From NCBI GenBank assembly GCA_030323885.1, contig CM059200.1, positions 3,045,729 to 3,109,728 on the forward strand: 64,000 bases of DNA. Direction: 5' to 3'. The stretch's first letter is position 1, and each line of letters starts with the position of its first letter. Made by a program: the position numbers and the translations under genes. The stretch is from Branchipolynoe longqiensis. Taxonomy: Eukaryota > Annelida > Polychaeta > Phyllodocida > Polynoidae. This document shows positions 55,001-63,229 of the stretch, in pieces. Below the pieces are notes generated by a model. It was given only the letters and a program-made list of their open reading frames with translations, was not told the DNA's origin and made no database searches.

Positions 55001-58000
55001 TTGAGTAGCAATAGTGTTTGTGCGGCCAGTATATGGACTATGCACTTGGCTGATGGCTGGATCAGCTAAGGTTAATGATGCGGAAGTTTGATTAAACTTC
55101 AAAGGCATAGGCACAAATGTTTGATATGGAACCCGGTCGCCATGTAAGAGGTGTCCCAACCAAATCTGTTTTGAAAAATGTGCTAAAATGTGTTTGTTAC
55201 AATCTATGTTTAGTTGGTAGTCACTTGTAATAAAGGTAAACGTTATCTGAAATTAAGTGATAACTATTTAACAAATAAATGCCCCCCCCCATTTCCCCCC
55301 CAAAAAAAACCGTCTTGATAGATAGCACATGAAATACAAGGACGAGACAGTAAAGCTCTTATAGCAAGAATAAACAACAAGAATTCTTTTTTTAATAATT
55401 GGTTTAAGATTTCAGTATTAAGAGCTAGGCTTCTTTGCATAACATTGGTCGTAATGCGTAGCATTACGTTTGATGCGAGGAAAGGAGGAGACCCTCCCCC
55501 GCCCCGGGCTGTCGCGCAGCTTGACACCTCGCCCGACGCCGCCGCGACTCGCTCCCTCCCCCGCCCTCTGCCGCGCAGCATTCGCGCCTCACCCGACGCC
55601 CGCTGCTCGCCACCATTCCCCCCCTCTCCCCCGGGCCGGCAGCCTTCACACCTCACCTGCTGTCGCCCTCCTCCTTTCCCTCATAAGGCCGCCTCCGGCC
55701 TCCCTCAGGCACTCGCCCTCCTGCCTCCTTCCAGATCTCACCTATTTTTCTCCACCCACCCACCCATCTCTCTTTCTCTCTCTTTCTTCCTTCTGGTGGA
55801 GGGCTCCTCGGCTCCCCCTCACTGACAACCTGACCTTCACCACGAACTCTTGCTCCATCTGAGCCCACACACTGACTCTCTTGCCTTGCTCCTTCTGAGC
55901 CCTGTTATCCTCATGTTTATTGCCTTGCTCCTTATGAGCCCCTTTATATCCATGTCATTTTCTTGCATTGCTCCTCATGAGCCTTTTACCTCTTGTTACC
56001 CTTGTATTTAACCTGTTCCTCTGTATTTCCTGAGGCGCACAATAAACGCCTCTTTCTCCACCCCTGCCTTGTTTTCCTCCTTTTCGCGCATCATAACTAA
56101 AGCTCTTAAAGCAACAATAAACGAACTGAAATACAAATACAAAAAAAAATTAATTACTTTAAGATTTCATTACTATTAGCTAGGTATGTTTAAATATATT
56201 ATAACTAAGCTGTTATAGCAACAACAACAAAACAAGAAATAACAAACAAATTAAATGTAATTAAGATATCTTTATTATTACCTAGGTTTCTTTTCATATC
56301 ACATTTACACAATAATGATACGTATTTCATTCGTAGACACACACATATAATAATGGCACATTAAATACAGTTCTCTTGCCACAATTGGTAACAGTTCACA
56401 CTTCGAAATAGTTCATCCTGCCAAGAAACCACTCCAGCCTCAGACATGTAATAGGCACTAAGATATTGCCTCTGGTATTTCACAGCCATTGTCATTCTGT
56501 TCCCATGTGCGCCGTAGACGCCGGCGAGAGCAATTCTCTTGAGAAACGGCCACTGCCGCGAACAACTTCACAGAAATTCACGATTCTTCAAACTCCCACT
56601 GCTTCAACTACCGATGTGCGTACAGAGCGGTATCCCAGCGAGGAATGCTTTCAATTTAGTAGGTGAGCACCTGGATTTGTTTGTTTGTTGTTGTTTTAAG
56701 TCCTAGCAACATCTAAGGTCATATCAGGACGGGTACCGACTTGTGACAGTGCGCACTCATGGTGACTTTATAGTGCTGTCCCACTGGGAAACCAAGCCGC
56801 CGGCACCATGACCTGGTATCCCACTCAGTTACATTATCCTGACACTGAGCACACTGGTCCTTGCCCTATCCTAATAATGCCGAGCACCTGGCTAGGAAGC
56901 GACAAGTATCAATTTTAACGTCATTGGTTTGACTCGACCGGGACTCGAACCCACGACCCCACGATCTACCAGCACGGGAGACGGACGCTCTAACTCATTC
57001 GGCCATCCCGTCTGGTGGGACCACCTGGAAGTCAACTATGGTCAGGGTTACCAAATGCTATACTGCATTTGGTATCTAAGGTGTGCATCACTATGGAGAC
57101 CGTGGTCATGGCTTTGAATTATGCATGTTACCGACAACATGGAAAATGTTCAAACCAGAATAAAAGAATGTTGTGTGATTGTGGAAATGGAGACTGTAGT
57201 ACTACTGTACTAGTAGTACTGGTGAACTACCCAGAGAACCAGACGGGATGGCTTGAGTTGAGTGCCTGCTTCTCATGTGGCAGGTCGTGGAATTCCAACC
57301 CTACTGTTCAAACCTTGAACTCGTGATAACAGTGATAACATGTCACCACATAGCCTTGTCCGTGACAAAGGTCAACGTCAACTGAGCCACAATCACACAA
57401 CATTCTTTTATTCTGTTTTGAACAGTATAACCATATGGCAAGACGTTAATACCTTTCCTCGTCCGTTGAACGGCCTAATTAAAAATATAAGTAAAAGTGA
57501 AGTAAACGTAGAACTATTACAAAGTAATTAGTATTAGCTTTCAAAAGTGACCAAATAGAATGGCCGAATTGTTTAGACAAATGGGTAGCTTCTCATGTAG
57601 GAGGTCCTATAAAGATCAGAGGGGTGGGCAAATTGGTAAGAGCTCTGCCACACTTCCGCTGTGGAAGCTCTTGGGTTCGAAACCCAACCCAGTCAACTCA
57701 TTAATAATAATAAAAAAATTGTTATCTTTCTAAATAGGATAGGGCAAGAACGGGTTTGCTCAATAGGCCCTATCACTATCAGGATAATGTAACTGAGACA
57801 GTATGAGTGGGATACCGAGTCATTGTGATGGCAACCCAGTCCCCAGTGGCAGTTGTGTAGCACTATAAAGTCAATTCGTTGTTGGAGTTTTACATCCTGG
57901 CAACATCACGTCTGGTCCTGACTTGTGACGGTGCGCACTCATGGCAACTTTATAGTGCTGCCCCCCCCCCTGGGAGACCAGGCCACCAACACCATGACCC

Positions 58001-61000
58001 GATATCCCACTAGTTAGAGACTTGCAAATCCGCGTGTATGGGTCCTCACGCCTCGCTCCATAGGAAAAAGTTGACCGCGCGCAGCCCTTATAAAACATTG
58101 TTTTTCTCATGTTTTATATATCAACAGTACCAATGTTGAATGGTTATTCGAATGTTTAAGATATCAACATTCTGGTAGGTCATTTTCCAGGAAAAAGTGA
58201 CAGTTCAGCTGAGAAAATTCCTCAAAAGTCACCAAACTTTGAGAGTTTGTCCCCACTAATCGGTAAATGTCACCCATATAAAATTAATATGTTATCTGTG
58301 TGTGTTTCAGGCGATTTGTTTGTATGCTGTACGATTTCAGAGTTATAGCACTTTTTCTGACACTCTCCTCTGCCTAAGGGAAATTGGCATTCACGTCTCG
58401 GCGCAGCTGAGATGAGATATCAGGTCAAAAGTCCTGCCCATATAAACCAATGTAGTTACTTTGATGTACATATCCCATTTTTGGGGTACATTATACCCCA
58501 TCACTTCGCTTCTACTTGACAAATTAGGCCCATCCATGTCAAATTATAGTGCTTTATCAGAATAGATTTGTTTTGAAAACCTATTTGATATTTGAAATTT
58601 TTCTGCAAGTCTCTAACTCAGTCCCATTATCATGACACTGAGCCAACCAGTCCTTGCCCTATAGAGGGGGTGTAATGACGTCATGAGGCAACTTTCGGTG
58701 GCCATACTGGATTACATACAGAAGGCTTGCACCTGTCTGCATTGTGCTTATTTACCTATTTATTGGTTTATTTGTCACTGTTTTGAGCAGTTTGGCCTCA
58801 GAAGTTGTTGTTAAAGTGCTTAAAGTAAACACATTGGATGTAAACTGGCCAGAACACCTCAGAACACAAGGAAAATGATGTTACTGCATCAGCATACATT
58901 CACAACAGGGCTAAGCAAGGGTGCTCGTAATCCAAGATGGTTGAGTGATGACCTCTGACCACTGAGTGATGACGTCACATGCACTCCCTCTATTGGCTAT
59001 CCTAATGATGCCGAGCGCCTGACTAGGAAGCGAAACGTATAAACTAATTATAAAGTCACCATTAATAGTTCACATTTTAATCACTGATTGTTAATGGGTT
59101 TGAAGTAATTACTAAATTAGGCAATAATAGAGAGAGTGCACGTGACGTCATTACTTAGCAATCAGCGGGCTGCCATCTTGGATTATGAGCACCCTCCCTA
59201 GCCATGTTGTGAATGCATGCACATGCAGTAAAACACGAGTTTTCTTGTGTTCTGGGAGGTTTACAATAACATCCAATGGCAATGTGTTTACAAGTAGTTA
59301 CAGCACTTTAGCAACAACTTCTCAGGCCAAACTGCTCAAAACAGTAAATAAGCACAGTGTCGGCAGTTGCAAGCCTTCTGTATGTCATCCAATATGGCCA
59401 CCGAAAGTTGTCTTGTGACGTCATTAAACCCCCTCTATATAGGGTATTCACGTGATGTCATCAACCGGATGCGCGGCCATTGTGGCGATATCAAACAGTA
59501 AACAACCCATAGAGTTAGCCTGTACGCGCAGTGCAAAACGTCTATTTCATTCAAAATTAATAGAAATCCAGAACCCTAACCGTATAAATTTAATATAATC
59601 TATTCATTGAATATGTTTTCTATATGTGTACCAAACGATTTGTTTCTAGGTGGTGTAGTTTTAGAGATATTTCACTTTTTCTGTATGAAGATTGCTCACG
59701 ATCATTGGCAATGCATTGAGTTTGCCGGTACGCGCAGTGCAAAACATCAGTTTTATTCAAAATTAATAGAAATCCAGAATCCTAACCGTATCAATTTAAT
59801 ATAATCTTTTTGGTAAACATGTTTTCGATGTGTATTCCAATCAGTTTGTTTCTAGGTGTGGTAGTTTTAGAGATATTTAACTTTTTCTGTCTGAAGATTG
59901 CTCACTGCCATTGACAATGCATTGACTCGATTGAGTATGCCGGTGTCGTGGTTTAAAACCCCGGCGAGATCGCATCCCCTGCCGTTTGTAAACATTGGGC
60001 GTAATCGATTAATCGACCCTGGTCACCCGAGCCACTTTTTGGCGCATGCGCACATCCTGCAGACTCGGGTCGAATAACCGAATAAGCTTATGCACGCTCG
60101 GGTTGGAAAAAATGGTGGCTTAATCTAAAACCTAATTATTTGTTTTAATAACCAATATAAGTACAGCAAAATAGGATTTAAAGTATTTTAGGATCGTATA
60201 AGCTGACAATCTGGGTTATTTAAAAAAAAGCATTAAAACAACGAATAGGACTTGTAGTGGTAGCTACAGGTACAAGCTCAGGTGTGACGTCATCGTTCCT
60301 AGCAAACCCCAGCCAAGAGGTGGGTTACTGGCGTCGGGTCGTTTTGCACACGGCACGTGTTTTTGTCGACTCCACTCGCGGTGTTCGATTTGAAATTCAG
60401 ACGACTCAGGTGACCCGAGTCGCCCGGGTCGTGTTAATCGATTACGGCCATTGTGTATGTGCGCGCAGCTCGGCTGCAGAACGAATACAAACTGCCACTG
60501 CCACTATTAAAAATTAATAGAAATGCACAACCCTAACCGTATAAATTTAATATAATCTATTCGTTGAATATGTTTTCTATATGTGTACCAAGCAGTTTAT
60601 TTCTAAGTGGTGTAGTTTTAGAGATATTTCACTTTTTCTGTATGAAGATTGCTCACGGCCATTGACACTGGGGAGAATTTGACGCATGCGCAGACGACGC
60701 GCTTAAAATCCGCGCATGCGCAGAAGCCATGACAGGGGCTGCGATCTCGCGGGGGTTTTAAACCACGACACCTGTCCGCGCAGTGCAAAACGCCAGTTTT
60801 ATTCAAATTTAATAGAAATCCATAACCCTAACCGTATCAATTTAATATAATCTTTTTGGTAAACATGTTTTCTATGTGTATTCCAATCAGTTTGTTTCTA
60901 GGTGGTGTGGTTTTAGAGATATTTAACCTTTTCTGGAGGAAGATTGCGCATAGCCATTGACTGAGTTTGCACTGTGACAGTGTCACAGTGTGTTATTATT

Positions 61001-61476
61001 GTGGTTACTATCGCCGCAATGGCCGCACTTCCGCTTAGCGTGACGTCGGTGCATACCCTATATTTATAATATTACTATTACTAGGCTAGCTACTAAGTGT
61101 AGTATAAGTACTCATTTAAATTGTGATATTTATTCAAACGACAAGTAAACATGAGTGTTAAAACTAATCAGTACACTTGCTTAGATAACTGCCATTGCAT
61201 GTGTTGCAGTGCCACTGCCAGTGCCGTGGCAGTATTTATAATTATTATAAATACGCATGTACTCACATGTTTTGGTCGGTGCTTTGCGAACTCAACAGCG
61301 AGCAACCTTCCGATGCCCTTCCCACCGCCTGTAATCAAAACTATTTCATCTGTCAAAGATTTTCTTTTCCTCGGATATATCCACGATATTAGCGCTTTAA
61401 CAACATGAAATGACACAAGCAAAGAACCTACAATAACATCGCAAAACAGCGATAAAACCCCGACAATCGTAGTCAT
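45923..61476 (-). CDS. SDR16C-type short-chain dehydrogenase/reductase (retinol/17-beta-HSD-like), six of about seven exons
   Basis: Exons on the minus strand (61476-61267, 50627-50505, 49430-49290, 47667-47552, 46958-46830, 46048-45923) join in frame with GT-AG junctions (phases 0, 0, 0, 2, 2) into about 281 residues. An N-terminal hydrophobic helix ([19 protein letters not shown]) followed by basic residues suggests an ER or lipid-droplet anchor. Next come '[11 protein letters not shown]' (TGxxxGxG cofactor loop), 'IIVWGR' and 'CDVS', 'ILVNNAG', then the active site Ser in 'INSMYGYMG' and Tyr/Lys in 'YCASK', and a '[13 protein letters not shown]' loop, where relatives read P-x-x-xxTxMF. Family members (RDH10, SDR16C5, HSD17B11/13, DHRS3) oxidise or reduce retinoids or steroids with NAD(P). 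Which substrate applies cannot be read here. The last exon (about 35-45 residues and stop) was not located. Introns are full of repeats. Confidence 0.93.
46290..46395 (-). repeat. tRNA-like SINE head (S1 subfamily)
   Basis: Minus-strand B box (plus-strand 'gggattcgaactctcgacc') and 'cttcgctctaccgattcgg' D-arm region, as in 29810-29870. Only the head and a detached S1 tail (46165-46205) are present. Confidence 0.65.
46483..46776. mobile_element. MITE family E, best copy
   Basis: Perfect 13-bp TIR: GGGCCGCGTTCAG ... CTGAACGCGGCCC, extended by CC/GG-type flanks. 294 bp, GC-rich, non-coding, in SDR intron 5. The open frames on both strands arise from composition and the E inverted repeat. Confidence 0.85.
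46830..46958 (-). CDS. SDR gene exon 5
   Basis: 129 bp, acceptor GCATTGACAG, donor AG|GTAACA, phase 2/2. Reads [20 protein letters not shown] then [19 protein letters not shown] and CSN. This is the helix following the active-site YxxxK and the cofactor-side loop with TxMF-like residues. Confidence 0.93.
46990..47325 (+). repeat. Element H copy in SDR intron 4
   Basis: Starts 'aagttgcagtccgatgtttt' 32 bp upstream of the exon 5 acceptor in gene orientation; the body matches 45135-45494. It is followed by a G-run of about 18 at 47363-47380. Confidence 0.7.
47552..47667 (-). CDS. SDR gene exon 4 (catalytic Ser, Tyr, Lys)
   Basis: 116 bp, acceptor GACCTTGCAG, donor AA|GTAAGT. Reads [19 protein letters not shown] then [19 protein letters not shown], with the Lys codon split across the intron. 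It holds the Ser of the catalytic triad and the Tyr of YxxxK. Confidence 0.95.
47680..48650. other. SDR intron 3, unassigned part
   Basis: AT-rich intron sequence. 'ctcaaaaggtgctaactctt' at 48254 and 'tagcaccttttgagacagtc' at 48478 form an inverted pair about 230 bp apart, suggesting another small inverted-repeat element (about 48243-48500). Confidence 0.45.
48711..49045 (-). repeat. S1 SINE
   Basis: Tail at the left (gagttttacatcctcgcaac), B box 'aggattcgaacccgcaacct' near 48972 and head to 49045. A short plus-oriented S1 fragment lies at 48650-48700, and another plus-oriented 3' part at 49075-49215. Confidence 0.8.
49290..49430 (-). CDS. SDR gene exon 3 (NNAG motif)
   Basis: 141 bp, acceptor TTGCTGCAG, donor TGG|GTGAGT, phase 0/0. 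Reads [19 protein letters not shown] then [19 protein letters not shown] and [13 protein letters not shown] and the conserved Asn of 'EVNTLAHFW' are SDR hallmarks. Confidence 0.95.
49605..49971. mobile_element. MITE family F, copy 2
   Basis: CAAAGACCCTATAATACTAA ... inverted at the right end (TAGGGTCTTTG). An exact 7-bp duplication GTATTCC flanks it at 49598-49604 and 49972-49978. About 367 bp, non-coding, in SDR intron 2. Confidence 0.88.
50190..50480 (-). repeat. S1 SINE
   Basis: Tail 'aggtcatatcaggacgggcg' at the left, B box and head near 50400-50470. It lies 25 bp downstream of SDR exon 2 in gene orientation. Confidence 0.8.
50505..50627 (-). CDS. SDR gene exon 2
   Basis: 123 bp, acceptor TGTTTCAG, donor AAG|GTAAAT, phase 0/0. 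Reads [19 protein letters not shown] then [19 protein letters not shown] and HEK, the second beta-strand and 'CDVS' cofactor-contact region of the Rossmann fold. Confidence 0.95.
50651..50885 (-). repeat. S1 SINE, internally shortened
   Basis: Tail 'gtcattgcaacatctaaagt' at the left, head truncated near 50885 (B-box 'gggattcgaactcctgcac'). It lies 23 bp upstream of exon 2, almost touching the acceptor tract. Confidence 0.75.
51230..51960 (-). pseudogene. Tyrosine recombinase of the DIRS-like element
   Basis: N-terminal part (51959-51516): '[20 protein letters not shown]' and '[16 protein letters not shown]', the 'all-G-f-LR-sn' region carrying the first catalytic Arg. Downstream, in another frame (about 51440-51270): '[17 protein letters not shown]', then '(G)[11 protein letters not shown]', matching the HxxR, G-H/W and catalytic Tyr boxes. 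A frameshift separates the halves. In DIRS elements this enzyme inserts circular DNA without target duplications. Confidence 0.75.
51990..52860. other. Unassigned AT-rich stretch inside the DIRS-like element
   Basis: No motifs or strong frames. It may be decayed element sequence between the recombinase and the family F insertion. Confidence 0.35.
52865..53230. mobile_element. MITE family F, copy 3 (reverse orientation)
   Basis: Starts 'caaagaccccataataccaa' and ends with the inverted 'ctcactc...gggcc' terminus, decayed. The body (gatcaaacccaccaggtggt) is inverted relative to copies 1 and 2. It splits the DIRS-like element. Confidence 0.8.
53440..53860 (-). pseudogene. DIRS-like RT end and RNase H remnant
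   Basis: Minus strand: '[20 protein letters not shown]' (RT-RH connection, l-WF/L), '[20 protein letters not shown]' (RNase H first Asp, D-sS-GG), '[19 protein letters not shown]' (catalytic Glu, lE-la) and near 53450 '[15 protein letters not shown]', the N-x-x-ADALSR-type end block. Frameshifts occur between. The RT catalytic YxDD is not present. Confidence 0.75.
53873..54025 (+). mobile_element. Truncated LTR-like fragment
   Basis: Begins TGTAGTAGTCTG and matches the minus strand of 23403-23743 (cggtagcagcggagactac, ccccaactgggctg). Stops at a poly-C run of about 18 where an S1 SINE starts. Confidence 0.65.
54030..54245 (-). repeat. S1 SINE, head half
   Basis: From 'ggtatcccactcagtcacat' to 'ttcggccatcccgtctgg', with B box 'ccagggtttgaatccacgac'. 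The 3' half is missing, replaced by the poly-C and LTR-like fragment. Confidence 0.8.
54240..55159 (-). pseudogene. DIRS-like ORF1 remnant and RT N-terminus
   Basis: A 183-codon open frame (55159-54608; [20 protein letters not shown] ...) has no recognised domain and lies where ORF1 would be. Then, in two frames, come '[20 protein letters not shown]' and '[20 protein letters not shown]' + '[20 protein letters not shown]', the leading segment typical of DIRS RT (P-s-nv--w---L--Y-D--lv-fL). The rest of the RT is lost. Confidence 0.6.
55446..56097 (+). mobile_element. GC-rich element K, longest copy
   Basis: Starts 'ttggtcgtaatgcgtagcat' and ends 'ttttcgcgcatcataac'. 'gatgcgaggaaaggagga' near the start is mirrored by 'tcctccttttcgcgcatc' at the end. 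The 5' half is about 70% GC and pyrimidine-rich. The distal part has two ~50-bp near-repeats (ccttgctcctta/tgagccc) and AATAAA at about 56041 just before the end. Open frames on both strands (Pro/Arg-rich or Gly/Arg-rich) are composition effects. Confidence 0.7.
56684..57018 (-). repeat. S1 SINE, full length
   Basis: Complete minus-strand copy: (TTG)n/TTTTAAGTCC tail at the left, 'gtaccgacttgtgacagtgc', 'ctatcctaataatgccgagc', B box 'gggactcgaacccacgacc' and head ending 'ttcggccatcccgtctggtg'. It is a good consensus representative. Confidence 0.9.
57590..57880 (+). repeat. S1-related SINE
   Basis: tRNA-like head 'gtgggcaaattggtaagagc' ... 'gggttcgaaacccaaccc' (strong B box), then the S1 body. 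Its head differs from the common S1 head, so it may be a chimera. Confidence 0.7.
57878..58660 (-). repeat. S1 SINE interrupted by a TIR element
   Basis: S1 blocks at 57878-58014 (tail to 'gatatcccact') and 58616-58660 ('actcagtcccattatcatga' to 'cagtccttgccct') are continuous once 58015-58615 is removed; the remainder is cut by element D at 58660. Confidence 0.8.
58015..58615. mobile_element. 601-bp TIR element inserted in S1
   Basis: Perfect 12-bp TIR TAGAGACTTGCA ... TGCAAGTCTCTA. Flanks 'actagt' and 'actcagt' look like a 6-7 bp target duplication with one change. The interior has no long frame. It is the only copy in the window; the superfamily is unknown. Confidence 0.8.
58660..58994. 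mobile_element. TIR element family D, inverted copy
   Basis: 'tatagagggggtgtaatgac' to 'gatgacgtcacatgcactcc' + 'ctctat'. The inverted ends 'tagaggg.gtg..(n)..tgacgtcat' form TIRs of about 25 bp. It is the reverse of 59128-59438. Confidence 0.85.
59128..59438. mobile_element. TIR element family D, intact copy
   Basis: 'tagagagagtgcacgtgacg' to 'attaaaccccctctata'. It contains 'aaaacagtaaataagcacag', the uninterrupted site used to define the hAT-like insertion at 36965. It abuts element C directly. Confidence 0.85.
59942..60772. mobile_element. TIR element family B' nested in C
   Basis: Left 'ggtgtcgtggtttaaaaccc' and right (reverse complement) 'ggtgtcgtggtttaaaaccc' are inverted and continue 'cgcgagatcgca'. 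Near the right end, 'cttaaaatccgcgcatgcgc' + 'agaagcca' matches family B at 34.6-35.0 kb. It contains family A and also one C internal unit (about 60500-60670), so rearrangement accompanied nesting. Confidence 0.75.
60000..60446. mobile_element. TIR element family A, intact copy
   Basis: 'cgtaatcgattaatcgaccc' ... 'gtcgtgttaatcgattacg' inverted ends, about 447 bp. It shares body blocks with 34613-35437 (reverse) and ends with the continuous 'cgacccgggcgactc' site. A terminal piece also occurs at 62290-62350. Confidence 0.85.
61267..61476 (-). CDS. SDR gene exon 1 (start codon, anchor, TGGGKGIG)
   Basis: 210 bp, 70 codons, ATG at 61476, ending phase 0 at CAT|GTGAGT. Reads [19 protein letters not shown] then [20 protein letters not shown] and [17 protein letters not shown]..., with a membrane helix, a basic stop-transfer and the glycine-rich cofactor loop. 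The continued frame past 61267 is intron. Confidence 0.95.
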
Positions 61477-61797
61477 TTTGATGTTTCAACCTAAATATAA
61501 CCTTTGACACAACAATTACTTCCGGCCTTGATGGCCACCTGACGGCGAAAATTAGTACCTAAAGTTCAGTCACTCTCCAGCATTTGTTCGGCTATTTGCC
61601 CCCTCTATTTTCTAATCGGGTAGCTGCATGTCTATGATTGGGAAACTACTTCCGGAAGCCACGCATGCGCAAAGTGCTGAAAAGCTGCCATTGTTGTTTT
61701 GGTGCCTGGAAGTCGTGGAGGTTTCCAGAACGATTGTCATTTTACGCATTTAAGCGGCCCCCGAAACTCTTCAAATTCGGCGGAATTAAACTACAAT
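61477..61797. promoter_or_regulatory. Candidate bidirectional promoter
   Basis: 321 bp separate the two divergent start codons and contain both 5' UTRs. No TATA box is seen in a convincing place. 'acttccggccttgatggcca' (61520) and 'acttccggaagccacgcatg' (61648) carry CTTCCGG, an ETS/GABP-type core common in bidirectional housekeeping promoters, and 'cgcatgcgca' is an NRF1-like palindrome. Function is inferred. Confidence 0.55.
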
Positions 61798-61844
61798 ATG
61801 TTTGGGGGTGGAATGTTCAGCGACCCTTTCTTTGGAGACATTGG
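61798..61844 (+). CDS. First coding exon of a divergent gene, possibly myeloid leukemia factor (MLF)-like
   Basis: ATG at 61798 opens MFGGGMFSDPFFGDI and ends after two bases of the next codon at a strong GTAAGT donor (61845). 'DPFF' after a short Met/Phe/Gly leader resembles the N-terminus of MLF proteins, small cytoplasmic/nuclear regulators, but 15 residues cannot settle this. The next exon is not in the remaining 2.1 kb. A longer frame from 61638 in another phase is not preferred. Confidence 0.5.
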
Positions 61845-62284
61845 GTAAGTCTAATGCTTCTCCCGTCAAGACATGAAATGTCGATCTCAGTCCCACCCAC
61901 TCACTCAGACTCTCAGTCACTGCAGACTGTGTGAGTCTGTCTGTAGAGTGCAGTGTAGTGTGGGTAGCCGTAGTCATTGACTGTGTTACTGTGACTGTTA
62001 GATAAAAGATTCACCCAAAACCGCACTGCTCTTCAGTCTACGGTAGCCTGAACAGATTTAGAGGTGGATATTTTACATATGACTGAGTCAATGGTGTCTG
62101 ACTTGTGAGTGTGAGACGATTAATGAATTTTAGCGTATTCGTTATTACGTTAAATCACAAATTATCAAATAGCTCAATTAATAGAATTATATATGCCTAG
62201 CCCTAGTATTAGTACTAATATGAATAAGCAATGCTTAGGACCGACCCACCGATATAACTACAGCAAAGTATTTTATGATTTCTT

Positions 62285-62480
62285 TTTACTCCATTCGCGG
62301 TGTTCGATTTGAAATTCTATCAACTCGGGTGACCCGAATACGGCCGTCGTTTCCACGGAGTAAACTATTAATATTTCATTTGTGCATCCATGTTTATGCC
62401 AAATTGTTATTTATTTCTTTTAATTTTGAATAAAATCTAAGTTTTGAACTGCACGTATCGGCAAATTCTATGGCATCAGG
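62285..62480. repeat. Fragments of elements A and C
   Basis: 'cattcgcggtgttcgatttg' to 'aactcgggtgacccga' (62292-62338) is the end of family A. 'tttaattttgaataaaat' to 'tatcggcaaattc' (about 62418-62470) is a C unit end. Both lie in the presumed intron 1 of the divergent gene. Confidence 0.6.
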
Positions 62481-62787
62481 CATTTGTTTTGATTTTACCT
62501 CGGTACAACGCCTCGGCTAATCGAGGCCGAGGGAGAAGGAAGCAACATCCGGGTTCAGCAATTAGCATATTCCGCTCATAACTGGAGGAACGTTACGAGC
62601 AGCTCAGCAGTTTTCACACGGATTACTACTCTTTCTACTGTAAGTACCGGAACATAAACTGACAAGATTGTTTATGAATACATATAGCACACGCTCATAG
62701 ACTTGTTGTTGAGTTCTTTTTTGCTAATAAGTAATAATCTCAAGCGTGGTGTTTAGCCGGTGCTGTAGATTGAGGCATCCATTTTAT

Positions 62788-62913
62788 TTTTGCCGCCCGT
62801 TGCCGAACGGAGAGACACGTTGACTGGAGTCATTTCGTCGCTTAGATAGTTATTGCCGCCCGTTGCCCAACGGAGAGACATGTTGGCTGGAGCCATTTCG
62901 TCGTTATGATAGT
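62788..62913 (+). repeat. 63-bp direct repeat, two units, upstream of the terminal ORF
   Basis: 'tgccgcccgttgccgaacgg' (62791) and 'tgccgcccgttgcccaacgg' (62854), both running through 'agccatttcgtcg' or its variant. It may be part of the 5' terminal region of the retroelement whose ORF follows. Confidence 0.75.
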
Positions 62914-63229
62914 TTTTTCTAAGGCGTACCTCCGAGTATCATAATATTTTCTCCAACTTGTTGGCGTCGTAGCCACAGGTGGGAGAAGTCTATGGTACAG
63001 AGAGTGTGGGCGCGACCTACACTGGTCCCGCCCCGCGTTGGTATCGGCTCGCTTGCGACCGTTATATACCTCCGATGCTTTAGCTTACTCACGCCTGGGT
63101 TAATAACTGGTGTAAATACAGTTTTATTACCCCTGTAAGACCACCTGGCCTCATAGTACTGTTCCACTGGTTCAGTTTACTTGAGTTGTGGGTTTAAAAC
63201 GCCTTTTGGTTGTTTTCAGACCCTTCAGG

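Larger units (their letters stand above)
51230..55180 (-). mobile_element. Decayed DIRS-like (tyrosine-recombinase) retroelement in SDR intron 1
   Basis: Minus-strand order: possible ORF1 remnant (55159-54608), RT N-terminus (about 54600-54240), RNase H (about 53860-53440), tyrosine recombinase (51960-51230). RT-RH plus a tyrosine recombinase defines the DIRS order. The RT core between 54240 and 53880 is missing; in its place are an S1 SINE and an LTR-like fragment. A family F MITE (52865-53230) separates RH and recombinase. Confidence 0.75.
59438..61062. mobile_element. TIR element family C, large copy with nested elements
   Basis: Left 'tatagggtattcacgtgatg' (leading to 'gcgcggccattgtggc') and right 'gcgtgacgtcggtgcatacc' + 'ctata' (preceded by 'caatggccgcacttcc') are inverted. 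The inside is several ~240-bp units (landmarks 'taaccgtat(c/a)aa', 'atttaatataatct', 'gtagttttagagatattt'), at least four in all, with family B' (59942-60772) and family A (60000-60446) embedded. Confidence 0.75.

Noticed and set aside
55445..55868. Overlapping Pro/Arg-rich frames on both strands in the GC-rich block
   Set aside because: All arise from the composition of element K; similar sequence at 11.6 kb and 5.9 kb does not keep these frames.
61638..61934. 98-codon plus-strand frame across the divergent promoter region
   Set aside because: Low-quality sequence without a domain; the short exon from 61798 in another frame has a better start and a clear donor.
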